NCBI RefSeq assembly: GCF_001187505.1
Contig: NZ_CP012150.1
Location: 1,798,001-1,862,000 of the forward strand
Direction of reading: 5' to 3'
Source: Mycolicibacterium goodii
Lineage (GTDB): Bacteria > Actinomycetota > Actinomycetes > Mycobacteriales > Mycobacteriaceae
DNA: 64,000 nucleotides
Shown here: positions 36,342 to 45,405 of the stretch, piece after piece
How positions within the stretch are numbered: the first letter of the stretch is position 1
Layout: the number at the start of each line of letters is the position of its first letter
Position numbers and translations under genes: made by a program
The notes under the pieces: model-generated
The model's input: only the letters and a program-made list of their open reading frames with translations
Databases searched by the model: none
What the model was told of the DNA's origin: nothing

Positions 36342-37282
36342 GACGCCGCCCCCCGGGTCGCCGCCCGATCCGCGATACGTTCGGCGACCCGCAGCGCCGC
36401 CGACGTCATGATGTCCAAGTTTCCTGCGTAAGGCGGCAGATAGTGGCCCGCGCCCGCGACCTCCAGGAAGACTGAGACCTGTTGCGTGACAGCGATTTCG
36501 TCAGGAACCAACGTTGTCGGCGGTTCGCCCGGCGACACCGCGCGGAACTGCACCTCCTGTTTGAGGCGGTAGCCCGGGACATAGGTCGCCACCTCGTTGA
36601 CCATCGCGGCAACCGATGAGCGAATCTCGTCGCGGTCGGCCTCGCCGACCAGAAGATGCACGGTGTCTCGCATGATCAGCGGCGGATCAGCCGGATTGAG
36701 CACGATGATCGCCCGTCCCCGGCCGGCACCACCCACCGTCTCCAGAGCGCGCGCAGTGGTCTCGGTGAACTCATCGATGTTCGCCCGGGTACCCGGGCCG
36801 GCCGACCGCGACGAGATGGACGCCACGATCTCGGCGTAGGCCACCGGTGTCACCCGGGCAACCGCGGCAACGATCGGCACGGTCGCCTGGCCGCCACACG
36901 TCACCATGTTCACGTTCGGCTCGTCGATGTGCTGTTCGAGGTTCACCGTCGGCACCACATAGGGACCCAACGCCGCGGGGGTGAGGTCGATGAGGGCCTT
37001 TCCGTACGGCGCCAGCGCGGCGGCGTTGCGCACATGGGCTTTCGCCGACGTCGCATCGAACACGATGCCGATATCTTCGAATACGGGAAGGTCGATCAGA
37101 CCCGCGACCCCGGTGTCGACGGCCTGCACTCCGGACCTGCGGGCGCGTGCCAGACCGTCAGACTGCGGATCGATGCCGACCAGGGCCGCGATCTCCAGCG
37201 TTGACGAAGCCTGCTGAATCTTCATCATCAAGTCAGTACCGATATTTCCCGATCCCACGACCGCGACCTTGGTACATCTCAT
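36338..37282 (-). CDS. Acylating acetaldehyde dehydrogenase (MhpF/DmpF type)
   Basis: A 314-aa enzyme that turns an aldehyde plus CoA and NAD into acyl-CoA. The N-terminal Rossmann motif is [14 protein letters not shown] (residues 6-19), the catalytic Cys is in [10 protein letters not shown], and [14 protein letters not shown] is the dimer/channel region of the family. It overlaps the aldolase gene by 4 bases; the two enzymes normally form a channelling complex (DmpFG) that passes acetaldehyde directly. The usual partner hydratase DmpE is absent. The substrate here could be another short aldehyde from a sugar acid. Confidence 0.9.
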   Translation of the reverse strand: MRCTKVAVVGSGNIGTDLMMKIQQASSTLEIAALVGIDPQSDGLARARRSGVQAVDTGVAGLIDLPVFEDIGIVFDATSAKAHVRNAAALAPYGKALIDLTPAALGPYVVPTVNLEQHIDEPNVNMVTCGGQATVPIVAAVARVTPVAYAEIVASISSRSAGPGTRANIDEFTETTARALETVGGAGRGRAIIVLNPADPPLIMRDTVHLLVGEADRDEIRSSVAAMVNEVATYVPGYRLKQEVQFRAVSPGEPPTTLVPDEIAVTQQVSVFLEVAGAGHYLPPYAGNLDIMTSAALRVAERIADRAATRGAAS

Positions 37283-37500
37283 TGGCACTCCTCGTGTGCA
37301 TGGTTCCTCATCGGAGCATGACCACAAGCGGACCCGACCACTACGCCAGGTTCCCGTTCAACGAGAACTCTGTAGCGACCCGGCGCGGACGGCGGCGCCC
37401 GCGGCCTCTCCGATCCCGACGCGTTTGGTCCGGGCGAGTCCGCGAAGTACGAAATCAAATCCGTCGTCGATGGATTGGTGAAGAAAAATGTCGGTACAAC

Positions 37501-38139
37501 CTGACAAGCCGCCCACCAGCCAACTCCACCGCCGAGCAAGCAAAGAGTTACCGACTCAGCCAGGGAAGACTGCTCGGGCCCGTCGAAGCAAAGCTGGTCG
37601 ATGGCCATGGAAACGAACTGCCCTGGAACAACGAAGCTATCGGTGAACTGCTCGTCAAAGGACCGTGGATCACCGCGGGCTACCACAACGATCCCGAGTC
37701 CAGTGCGGACAAATTCCCAGACGGTTGGCTGCGCACTGGAGACGTTGGGCGCCTCAGCAGTGACGGTTACCTCACCCTCACCGACCGAGCCAAAGACATC
37801 ATCAAATCGGGCGGCGAGTGGATCTCCTCGGTCGAAATCGAGGGATTGCTCGCCGGACATCCCGCCGTCGCCGAAGCAGCCGTAATCGGCGTCGTGGACG
37901 ACAAATGGGGCGAACGCCCGCTAGCCGCAGTAGTTCTCGCGCCGAACGCCTCGGTGACTGTGGAGCAACTCAGAGATTACCTGTCTGAACGTCTGCCCCG
38001 CTGGCAACTGCCCGAACGCTGGTCCTTCATCGCCGAAGTGCCGAAAACGTCGGTCGGAAAATTCGACAAAAAGGCACTACGCGAGCAGCACGCCGTTGGG
38101 CGGCTAACCGTCACACACCTCCAGTCGACGCCGGCATAG
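37501..38139 (+). pseudogene. Acyl-CoA synthetase (FadD-type), 5'-truncated remnant
   Basis: About 210 codons of the C-terminal third of an AMP-binding acyl-CoA synthetase. [59 protein letters not shown] and TSVGKFDKKALRE (the A10 Lys) are intact. The AMP-binding P-loop and the first 300 or so residues of the family are missing. No good start codon or ribosome site lies at the boundary, and the sequence upstream (37283-37500) shows no coding signal. It is the scar of a deletion at the edge of the island. Confidence 0.82.
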
Positions 38140-38221
38140 TCGTCCGCGCCCATGGTGAGCAAGGCCCGCAGCATCTATGCCAGATGCATCACGGACTCGC
38201 GGAAGCGTATCTCCCACAGGA

Positions 38222-38863
38222 TCAGTCGGCTACGGCGACGGACGGCCGGCCGGTGAGATAGCGGTAGATCATCTCGACCAACTCCGACTCCAGCCGTGCC
38301 ACCTCGACCGCATCAGGCGCGGCGAGGAGTTGATGAACCACCATGTCTACGGACGAGACGACGAGGCGCGCAGCGATCTCCGTGTCCTTTACGGTGGCTT
38401 CCGGAGATCTCTCGATCACCTCACGTAGGTGGGCCATCCGCGCAGCCTCGTGGAGTGCCACTTTGGCCATCAATTCACCAGAGCGCGGAGCCTGCTCGAC
38501 CAGTATCCGGAGGAACTCAGGGTCGGCTTGGTGGTTTTCGATGTTGCTTCGAACCATCGCCCTGATGACGTCAATCAGGCTCGGAGATGGTCCTTTGGGG
38601 CGTAGTCGCAGGTCTGCCGCCGCTCCGGCATCGAGATGGCGGGTCGCCAGCTCGAGCAGGATTGCGTCCTTGTTCGGGTAGTACTGGTATAGCGAGCCAA
38701 TCGAGAGCTCGGCCCACTCTGCGATCCGGTTCGTCGTCCCTCTGGCATATCCGTAGTGAGCAAAAACGCGAGTTGCGGCATCGAGGATTCGGCGGCGAGT
38801 CTCTTCCGACCGGTGTTGTCTCGGCTGTTTACGCGGGTTGAGCTCAGGTTTGCTACCAGCCAT
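38222..38863 (-). CDS. TetR-family regulator
   Basis: A 213-aa TetR protein: a basic N-terminal tail, the HTH (AATRVFAHYGYARGTTNRIA, then EWAELSIGSLYQYYPNKDAI, about residues 28-68) and a C-terminal helical domain close to the TetR_C type of several mycobacterial drug and lipid regulators. Intact. An IS21-family element has inserted 50 bp upstream of its start, which probably changes or removes its own promoter and separates it from whatever gene it faced. The next gene beyond the element is the multidomain flavoprotein at 42060. Confidence 0.88.
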   Translation of the reverse strand: MAGSKPELNPRKQPRQHRSEETRRRILDAATRVFAHYGYARGTTNRIAEWAELSIGSLYQYYPNKDAILLELATRHLDAGAAADLRLRPKGPSPSLIDVIRAMVRSNIENHQADPEFLRILVEQAPRSGELMAKVALHEAARMAHLREVIERSPEATVKDTEIAARLVVSSVDMVVHQLLAAPDAVEVARLESELVEMIYRYLTGRPSVAVAD

Positions 38864-38907
38864 GCTGCTCCCGAGAGTCTCGAAGATCGTTGAGTGTCAC
38901 CTGCTTT

Positions 38908-38912
38908 CTGGT
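38908..38912. repeat. Target site duplication CTGGT, left copy
   Basis: The five bases immediately before the IS21-family element repeat exactly at 41545-41549 after it. A 5-bp duplication is within the range for IS21 transposition, and a perfect copy suggests a fairly recent insertion with no later rearrangement. Confidence 0.8.
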
Positions 38913-39073
38913 TGTCGCTTGCCATGAGGATGGGACCAGTGTGACCTGATTTTTGCCAGGGTGATGGGACCACCTGGATTGCCAGTTATGGGACCACCGG
39001 CGCGTCGCGTCGGTGGTCTTTTCATCTGTCCGTTCGATCGCCGTGACGGCTCAAAGTCACGGAGGTCGCCGGC

Positions 39074-40684
39074 ATGGCTTTTCGGGAGGTCAGTGTGAAC
39101 GAGATCAGGGAAGTGCTGCGGGTGTGGCTGGGGGTGGCGGGACTCCCGGCGCCGGGGTACCGCACCATTGCCGCGCATTGCGGCTTGGACCGCAAGACGG
39201 TGCGCCGCTATGTCGAGGCCGCCCAGGCGGCGGGTTTGCGTCGTGACGACGACGTCAGCGCGGTCGATGACGTGTTGATCGGGATGGTTGCCGAGGCGGT
39301 GCGTCCGGTGCGCCCCGATGGCCACGGGGTGGCGTGGGAGCAGCTGGTGGGGTTCGAAGATCAGATCACCGCCTGGGTGGGCGGCACCGGTGAGCATCGG
39401 CCGTTGACGGTGACCAAGATCCACACCCTGTTGGCCCGGCAGGGGTGCGTGGTGCCGTATCGGACGTTGCACCGATTTGCCAGTGAGCGTTGCGGTTTCG
39501 GCCGCAAAGACCTCACGGTGCGGGTTGCCGATGGTGATCCCGGAGTGGAGTGCCAGGTCGACTTCGGCTATCTGGGGATGCTCACCGACGCTGCTGACGG
39601 GCGGCGCCGCAAGGTGCACGCGCTGATCTTCACCGCGGTGTACTCCCGGCACATGTTCGTGTGGTTGTCGTATTCGCAGACTCTGGCTGCGGTGATCGCC
39701 GGCTGCGAGGCGGCCTGGGAGTTCTTCGGCGGGGTGTTCGCCGTGCTGATTCCCGACAATCTCAAGCCGGTGATCGCCGACGCGGACGCGGTCAACCCGC
39801 AGTTCAGCCAGGGCTGGCTGGACTACGCCGGTCATAGCGGGTTTCTGACCGACCCCGCCAGGGTGGCCTCGCCGAAGGACAAGCCACGCGTGGAACGCGC
39901 CGTGCAGTACGTGCGGCGAAACTTCTGGGACGGAGAAACATTCACCAGTCTGCAGCAGGCGCAGGACGCCGCCGCAGCCTGGTGTCGTGACACCGCGGGC
40001 ACCCGCACCCACGGCACCACCTGTGCACGCCCGCTGGAGGTGTTCACCGACGAAGAGCAGCCCCGGCTGTTGGCGGTGCCGGAGGTCTATGACGTGCCGG
40101 TGTTCAAGAGGGTCAAGGTCCACCGCGACTTCCACGCCGAGGTCGCCAAGGCCCTGTATTCGCTGCCCGAATGCTGGATCGGTCAGTACCTGGACGTGCG
40201 CGCCGACACCGAGCTGGTGAAGTTCTATCGCCGCGGCGTGCTGGTCAAGGTCCATCCCCGCCAACCGGCCGGTGGGCGCAGCACCGACCCCGCGGATCTG
40301 CCCGAACACAAGACCGGCTACGCGCTGCGTGATGTGGCGGCGTTGATCGCCACCTGCGCCGCGCACGGCCCCAACGTCGGGATCTACGCCGAACGCATCC
40401 TCGATGACCGGCTGCCCTGGACGAAGATGCGTACCGTCTACCGACTGCTGGGTCTGGTGCGCCGCTACGGCGCCGACCGGGTCGAACAGGCCTGCTCGCT
40501 GTCGCTGGATCTTGATGTCGTCTCGGTGAACAAGATCGCCTCCATGCTCGAACGTGCCACCGAGACCAGCTCCCCGGCCCTGCCGAAGGCGGTCGGTCAC
40601 ACCGCGACCCGCTTCGCCCGTGATCCTTCCGAATTCAGCTCCACCCCAACACCATTGACCATCGTTTCCGAGGAGAACCGCTGA
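39074..40684 (+). CDS. istA: IS21-family transposase IstA
   Basis: A 536-aa DDE transposase. It has an N-terminal helix-turn-helix (GYRTIAAHCGLDRKTVRRYV, about residues 29-48). The catalytic core follows: the first Asp is in ECQVDFGYLG, the second in LIPDNLKPVI, the Glu in KPRVERAVQYVR. The C-terminal beta-barrel part is also present. Length is normal for IS21 IstA. It needs the IstB ATPase encoded next to it to choose the target. Confidence 0.94.
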   Translation: MAFREVSVNEIREVLRVWLGVAGLPAPGYRTIAAHCGLDRKTVRRYVEAAQAAGLRRDDDVSAVDDVLIGMVAEAVRPVRPDGHGVAWEQLVGFEDQITAWVGGTGEHRPLTVTKIHTLLARQGCVVPYRTLHRFASERCGFGRKDLTVRVADGDPGVECQVDFGYLGMLTDAADGRRRKVHALIFTAVYSRHMFVWLSYSQTLAAVIAGCEAAWEFFGGVFAVLIPDNLKPVIADADAVNPQFSQGWLDYAGHSGFLTDPARVASPKDKPRVERAVQYVRRNFWDGETFTSLQQAQDAAAAWCRDTAGTRTHGTTCARPLEVFTDEEQPRLLAVPEVYDVPVFKRVKVHRDFHAEVAKALYSLPECWIGQYLDVRADTELVKFYRRGVLVKVHPRQPAGGRSTDPADLPEHKTGYALRDVAALIATCAAHGPNVGIYAERILDDRLPWTKMRTVYRLLGLVRRYGADRVEQACSLSLDLDVVSVNKIASMLERATETSSPALPKAVGHTATRFARDPSEFSSTPTPLTIVSEENR

Positions 40685-40685
40685 C

Positions 40686-41483
40686 ATGACCACCACCGCC
40701 CGTGGCGCTACCGATCCGGTCGGCGCTGATCTGCTCCGACTGCTCAAAGCCCTCAAGCTCGGTGCAATGGCTGACACCCTGCCCGAACGCGCCGCCTTGG
40801 CCCGACAACACAAACTCAGCCACATCGGCTTTTTGGAAACACTGCTGGCCGACGAGGTCTCCCGACGCGAATCCCGCTCCGCCGCGTTGCGGGCGGCCAA
40901 AGCCGGACTCGACCCGAGCATGCGGTTTGACACCTGGACCGCCCACGACGACCTGCGCTATGACCGCACCCTGCTCGGTGATCTCACCTCGCTACGGTTC
41001 CTGGACGCCGGCCAGTCCGCGATCGTCCTCGGGCCCGTCGGCGTCGGCAAGACCCATCTGGCAACAGCATTGGGCCACATGGCTATTCGCCGCCGACACA
41101 CCGTCGTTTTCGGCCGCGCCGACAAACTGTTCACCCGGCTGCGCGCTGCACGCCTGGACCACACCGTCGATGCCGAGATCCGCCGACTGGCCGCCGTCGA
41201 CGTTCTGATCATCGACGACTTCGCGCTACGACCCCTCGACGCCACCGAAACCAGCGACTTCTACGAAATCGTCGTCGAGCGCCACCGCGCCAAGACCACC
41301 ATCATGACCTCGAACCGGGAGCCCGCCGAATGGCTGACCATGACCGCCGACACCCTGCTGGCCCAATCAGCCATCGACCGGCTGACCTCCGCCGCGCACA
41401 CCCTGGTCATCGAAGGACCGTCCTACCGCCAACGAACCCGGCCCCAGCTTGACCCAGACCCTGCCAACAAGCATCCTCAATAA
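40686..41483 (+). CDS. istB: IS21-family helper ATPase IstB
   Basis: A 265-aa AAA+ ATPase related to DnaC. Walker A is LGPVGVGKTHLATALG, Walker B is VDVLIIDDFAL, and the sensor region TIMTSNREPAEW follows. It starts one base after the istA stop, the standard IS21 arrangement, and acts as target-selection partner of IstA. Intact. Confidence 0.94.
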   Translation: MTTTARGATDPVGADLLRLLKALKLGAMADTLPERAALARQHKLSHIGFLETLLADEVSRRESRSAALRAAKAGLDPSMRFDTWTAHDDLRYDRTLLGDLTSLRFLDAGQSAIVLGPVGVGKTHLATALGHMAIRRRHTVVFGRADKLFTRLRAARLDHTVDAEIRRLAAVDVLIIDDFALRPLDATETSDFYEIVVERHRAKTTIMTSNREPAEWLTMTADTLLAQSAIDRLTSAAHTLVIEGPSYRQRTRPQLDPDPANKHPQ

Positions 41484-41549
41484 CGCGCCACGGTGGTCCC
41501 ATCCCCCTGGCAATCAGGTGGTCCCATCACCCTGGCAAGCGACACTGGT

Positions 41550-42059
41550 TCTACGATATCGGGCGGATGACACCGCCAGAAGCTATCTCTCGCGAACGGG
41601 TCATGAGTAGTTTGGTCAGTTGCCGGCGCAGGCTGGTTTGCGTAGTCATGGCATGCGCCTCCGGCGAGCGGCCCAGGTCAACCTCACAGGAAAGCTTGCC
41701 GCTCCATCGAAGGCGAGTAGCTGCAGTCAGGTTCGGTCATTCGATCCCGTTCAGCCGGCCGCATCCGGAAGTTTGCGCCTGTTGAACCGCTGTTGAGAGT
41801 CATCGCTCGACGACCGCGAGCGGCGCCGAAAAGCGAGTAGAAAGTGGGACCTCAGCGCTGCAAAAATCGGTTCTTGTACAGGAGAAACAGGCGATCTCAA
41901 GGTGTCTTGGCCGGCGGCGTCACCCGCAGGAGAAGCCGTGCGGCAGTAGCCGGGTGAAGGTGAATCCGCCACCACCCCGGTACCGGAAAAACGTCGACCC
42001 AGACGGAGATGTCGCCCACCCCCGTACAACCCATCCCGTACTACGGAAGGCACGACACG
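41550..42059. other. 510-bp region without a recognisable gene
   Basis: Between the insertion sequence and the flavoprotein gene there are only short open frames with unconvincing composition. The last 15 bases hold the ribosome site GGAAGG (42045-42050) for the GTG at 42060. The region presumably contains the promoter of the flavoprotein and what was once the upstream region shared with the TetR gene at 38222. Confidence 0.5.
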
Positions 42060-44321
42060 GTGAGAACTGACGCTCATCCACCACATCGTCTGACGACCGT
42101 TGGCGAGGTCGAGGCCATCATTGGCAGCCCGCCGGCTGTCGTGCTCGCGAAGGAACTCGACCACCTCGACGAGGGCTGCCGGGAAATCCTGGCGCACTCG
42201 CCGATCGCCGGTGTCGGATACCTTGTGGGACCCGGCGACCGTCCGGTATCAACGTTTGTTGGCGGCGCTGCTGGTTTCGCTGACGTATTGGACCTCAACA
42301 GAATTGCGGTCCCTATTCCTGACGGAGAAGACTTGCCACGCCCCAATACGGGTATCTCCTTCGTGTTTCTTCTACCCGGCGTTGGTGAGGTCCTTCGGCT
42401 CAACGGACGGGTCCTGCGCTCAGTAGCGATGGTGGAAGTGTACGTAACTCAAGCATTTGTGCACTGTGCCAAAGCCATCCATCGATCTGCCTTGTGGGAC
42501 AATCCCGAACCGGGCAAGGTTGGCCTCGGAGCGCCACCCAATGACGGCGAGCCGCGAACACTCGCTGATCCGGCGACGGCTCAATTCTTGGCTGCGTGCC
42601 CCTTTCTCGTAGTCTCGACATGGGCAGCCGACCAATCGGCCGATACGAGTCCACGCGGCGACGATTGCGGATTCGTCCAGATACTGGACGCCAACACGAT
42701 CGCCATTCCGGACCGCAAAGGCAACAAACGCTCGGACACATTCCACAACCTCGTCGAGAACGATCTGATCTCCTTGGCGGCCATTGTGCCCGGCTGCGAC
42801 ATCGCCCTGCATCTTCATGGCACGGGATACATGTCCGACGATGCGGAGCTCCTGGCCACAATGGCAACCAGAGGTGCTAGCCCGCCGCACGCCGCGCTCA
42901 TCGTGACGGTCACGGCAGTCGAATTACGGAGCAATGCTGCACTTCTCAAATCAAAGCTGTGGCAGATTGCGTCGCGCAGCGATGAGATGCCCGATATGAT
43001 GGCCGTGGCTTCTCGGCACGTCGCGATCACGACGAGCCGCTCCAACGGCACATCACCACTCGGTGTGACCTTCTCCCTGCTGGCGAAGTACCCACGCCTG
43101 GCACGTGCCATTACCGACTTCGTCTACAAGTCCGAGTTGAAGACCGAAGGATTCGCCTTACCTCGCGAAAGTCCAGAACTGTTTGTGCCCAGAAGAATTG
43201 GTAGCTGTGGTGTCGCTGCCGGAGTGCTCCGTCGAGTCCTGGCGCGGTTGCCAGATGTGAGACATCGCGGCCGTGACGCAGCGGTCGGTCTGCGAGATGT
43301 CCGCGTGGTCGAGGTCATCCGGGAGACCAATACTGCCACCACGGTGGTGTTCGAGGATCCAGCAGGCGCTGCATTCGATTTCAAGCCCGGTCAGTTCTTC
43401 ACGATCTCAGCACGAATTGGTGAGCGCACCGTACGTCGGGCATATTCAGCCTCGTCTGTCCCGGGCAGCCAGCGCTGCGCGATCACGGTCAAGCAGGTCG
43501 CTGACGGTGTGATGTCGACTTACCTCAACACGAAGGTCAACCCGGGCGCCCGTCTGCAGCTCCGGGGCCCGTCGGGCTCCTTCTGCATCCCGTCGCCGAC
43601 TTCGGCGCCGAAGGATCTGGTTCTGCTTGCTGCCGGCAGCGGGATCACTCCCGTCATGAGCATCCTGCGCACCACGCTCGCCGAAACCTCGGACAGCCGC
43701 GTCACGCTGATCTATGGCAACCGAACAGAAGAGGACATCATCTTTGCCGACAGCCTCGCGGACTTGTGTTCTCGCCATCTGGGTCGTCTTGTTGTGCGGC
43801 ACTTCCTGACCAGGCCGTCGGCGGGGTGGACGGGCGGGACGGGCCGGCTGAACCAGCAAGTGCTGCAACGAGAACTGGAGAGTCTGAACGTTGCCGAGGA
43901 CGCTCACTATTACATGTGCGGCCCATACAACATGATGGATGATGCTCGCGCCGCACTGACAGAGGCCGGCATCGACGAGGGGCGTATCCATCAAGAGCGG
44001 TTCGTCCAGGCTATCGACACCATCGACGTCGGCGAAGTTGAGCCGCAGACGATGTCCGTCGAGTCCGACGGATTGCAGATGGCAACCATCACCGTTGAGC
44101 CGGGCAAGACCCTGCTTCAAGCCGGTCTTGATGCCAAGCTGCCGATGCCGTACTCGTGCACCGTGGGAAACTGCGGCGACTGCATGGTGAAACTGCTCGA
44201 CGGTGAAGTATCGCTGGCGCAGCCGAATTGCCTGACGTCCCAACAACGTGCAGCTGGTTACACGTTGACGTGCATCGGTAGGCCTCGATCGTCAGTGCGC
44301 ATCGAAATCATCGACGATTAG
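42060..44321 (+). CDS. Multidomain flavoprotein: two PNPOx-like split barrels + ferredoxin reductase + 2Fe-2S ferredoxin
   Basis: A 753-aa protein with four domains. Residues about 30-180 and 180-345 are two FMN-type split barrels of the pyridoxamine-phosphate-oxidase-like fold (AGVGYLVGPGDRPVSTFVGG; GDDCGFVQILDANTIAIPDR). From about 420 comes an FNR-type reductase (FKPGQFFTISARIGERTVRR, AYSASSVPG, LLAAGSGITPVMSILR, YYMCGPYNMMDDAR). The C-terminus is a plant-type 2Fe-2S ferredoxin (YSCTVGNCGDCM, Cys700/705/708, last Cys in PNCLTS). It looks like a self-sufficient NAD(P)H electron chain to an FMN site. GTG at 42060 has a better ribosome site than the in-frame ATG at 42009. Confidence 0.85.
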   Translation: MRTDAHPPHRLTTVGEVEAIIGSPPAVVLAKELDHLDEGCREILAHSPIAGVGYLVGPGDRPVSTFVGGAAGFADVLDLNRIAVPIPDGEDLPRPNTGISFVFLLPGVGEVLRLNGRVLRSVAMVEVYVTQAFVHCAKAIHRSALWDNPEPGKVGLGAPPNDGEPRTLADPATAQFLAACPFLVVSTWAADQSADTSPRGDDCGFVQILDANTIAIPDRKGNKRSDTFHNLVENDLISLAAIVPGCDIALHLHGTGYMSDDAELLATMATRGASPPHAALIVTVTAVELRSNAALLKSKLWQIASRSDEMPDMMAVASRHVAITTSRSNGTSPLGVTFSLLAKYPRLARAITDFVYKSELKTEGFALPRESPELFVPRRIGSCGVAAGVLRRVLARLPDVRHRGRDAAVGLRDVRVVEVIRETNTATTVVFEDPAGAAFDFKPGQFFTISARIGERTVRRAYSASSVPGSQRCAITVKQVADGVMSTYLNTKVNPGARLQLRGPSGSFCIPSPTSAPKDLVLLAAGSGITPVMSILRTTLAETSDSRVTLIYGNRTEEDIIFADSLADLCSRHLGRLVVRHFLTRPSAGWTGGTGRLNQQVLQRELESLNVAEDAHYYMCGPYNMMDDARAALTEAGIDEGRIHQERFVQAIDTIDVGEVEPQTMSVESDGLQMATITVEPGKTLLQAGLDAKLPMPYSCTVGNCGDCMVKLLDGEVSLAQPNCLTSQQRAAGYTLTCIGRPRSSVRIEIIDD

Positions 44322-44383
44322 GTCGGTCCGGTGGTAACGGGCAACATCGGCGCCAGCGAACAGGTTGACATCGCCACGTCCGG

Positions 44384-44688
44384 CTTGGGCATCGTTTTTC
44401 CCCGCCGCACGAAATGAGTGCGACGCGCACATTAGATGGCATTCGGTGGTGCGCAACCTAATTGGTGGATGGTGGTGGTTGGGGTTGGAAAGGTTCGTAC
44501 CACCACCAGTCGGCGCGTTCGCCGAGCGGGCCGGGGTATGGCGGGACTGTTTGTGGTGGTGTGCTGGGGGTTTTTGCGAGGGATTGGTTGGTCAGGGGCG
44601 GCCCATGTCGTCGGTGACTCTGAGTTGGTCGGCGGGGCCGGTGAGCGTGATCAGACCGCGGTGGTGCAGGCGGTGGTGGTGCGGGCAC
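44384..44688 (+). repeat. 306-bp direct repeat, copy A
   Basis: This stretch, starting CTTGGGCATCGTTTTTCCCC and ending GGTGGTGCGGGCAC, matches 47566-47871 with one substitution (in the GACTGTTTGTGG stretch) and one missing base (CAGGGGCGG against CAGGGGGCGG). Copy B is the natural 3' end of the DUF222-HNH gene plus 74 bases beyond it; copy A is a detached duplicate. The two bracket 2.9 kb carrying the second EspC/WXG/lipoprotein set. Confidence 0.92.
44458..44688 (-). pseudogene. Detached 3' end of a DUF222-HNH gene
   Basis: On the minus strand this copies the last ~77 codons of the HNH protein at 47640-48878, ending WWWYEPFQPQPPPSTN. It starts within the HNH motif (CPHHHRLHHRGLITLTGP) and a one-base deletion then splits the reading frame. 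Upstream of 44688 the sequence is unrelated to the HNH gene, so this is a fragment with no function of its own. Confidence 0.85.
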
Positions 44689-45126
44689 GCCAGGCACCTG
44701 GGCCGCGGCCCGCACATCCTCGGCATAGCCGAGCAGCTGCACCGTGTAGCGGGCCGTGGCCATCGCCGTCGCACCATCGGGCGAGTGCAGGTGGCTGTTC
44801 ATCAAACCCAACTAGTCGTTGACGGTGCGGCGATCACCGGAACACAACGCATTGAGCACCCCTTTTTGCCACCGTGACGGTCGCACAGCAGGAACACGAA
44901 GCGGAAAAGGTGGAGTAAACATTCCACGACGGTAAGAGGACGGTACGACACCCAGTCGCACCCAGAATGTGCAGCACGAGGATGGAACCGATTCCCCGTT
45001 CAATGAGCTGGTCCACTTGCGGCTATGTGGGCGGCGTCAGGAGGTAGCAAACCCGGCAGCGTCAAGAACTGCCGCGTGGTCAGGTGGTACTGTGCAGGTT
45101 AGCTATCTGTGGTCGAGGGGGATGTG
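44689..45126. other. Gap with an unidentified minus-strand coding fragment
   Basis: Next to repeat copy A, the minus strand reads MNSHLHSPDGATAMATARYT, then VQLLGYAEDVRAAAQVPG (about 44691-44802), which has natural protein character but is interrupted on both sides. I cannot name the family. From 44820 to 45110 no credible gene is visible. The last part must contain the promoter of the EspC-like gene; GAGGGGGATG is its ribosome site. Confidence 0.4.
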
Positions 45127-45405
45127 GTGACAGATCGGCTTTCAATCGATGCGGCAGGGCTGAACGCGGCTGCGGTCGCCAGCGCAGACGTCGTCCACGG
45201 GTTGGCAGGTGACGGTGACGTCGGCGGTGTGGCGGGTGAACAGCCCAGTCACGCCGCGGTCGCCGCGCTCGACGGTGCACTCGCCGCGGCGCGTGCTCGG
45301 CAGGTCCGGCGGGTTGAAGGGTGGGGCAGAGATCTGCACGCCGCGGCAGCGGTGTACACCCATGCCGACGAGGCGGCCGCCGGGGCTCTGACGAGAACGA
45401 TATGA
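45127..45405 (+). CDS. EspC-like type VII secretion-associated small protein (locus 2)
   Basis: A 92-aa helical protein from GTG at 45127 (VTDRLSIDAAGLNAAAVASA). It lines up with the 99-aa protein at 21017 (VGSPLKVAPGQL...): same length class, an Ala-rich helical hairpin, and a similar end (YTHADEAAAGALTRTI against AYQRTDGDEAHRLIAAMD). These resemble the EspC/T7SS_ESX family. The in-frame GTG at 45124 is equally possible. Its stop overlaps the start of the effector-like gene as ATGA, so the two are translated together. Confidence 0.72.
   Translation: MTDRLSIDAAGLNAAAVASADVVHGLAGDGDVGGVAGEQPSHAAVAALDGALAAARARQVRRVEGWGRDLHAAAAVYTHADEAAAGALTRTI

Larger units (their letters stand above)
38913..41544 (+). 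mobile_element. Complete IS21-family insertion sequence (2632 bp)
   Basis: The ends are inverted copies beginning TGTCGCTTGCCA (38913-38924 and 41533-41544). Inside each end is a run of related short repeats containing TTGCCAGGGTGATGGGACC, the multiple terminal binding sites typical of IS21. Between them lie istA and istB in the same direction, separated by one base. A flanking CTGGT duplication marks both edges. Both genes are full length, so the element may still be active. Confidence 0.93.

Noticed and set aside
38897..40933. A 678-codon open frame opposite istA
   Set aside because: Fully antisense to a transposase with all catalytic residues intact. No protein-like motifs.
44812..45016. 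Two short minus-strand frames before the second EspC-like gene
   Set aside because: Only 60-63 codons with no motif or ribosome site. They overlap each other in different frames.
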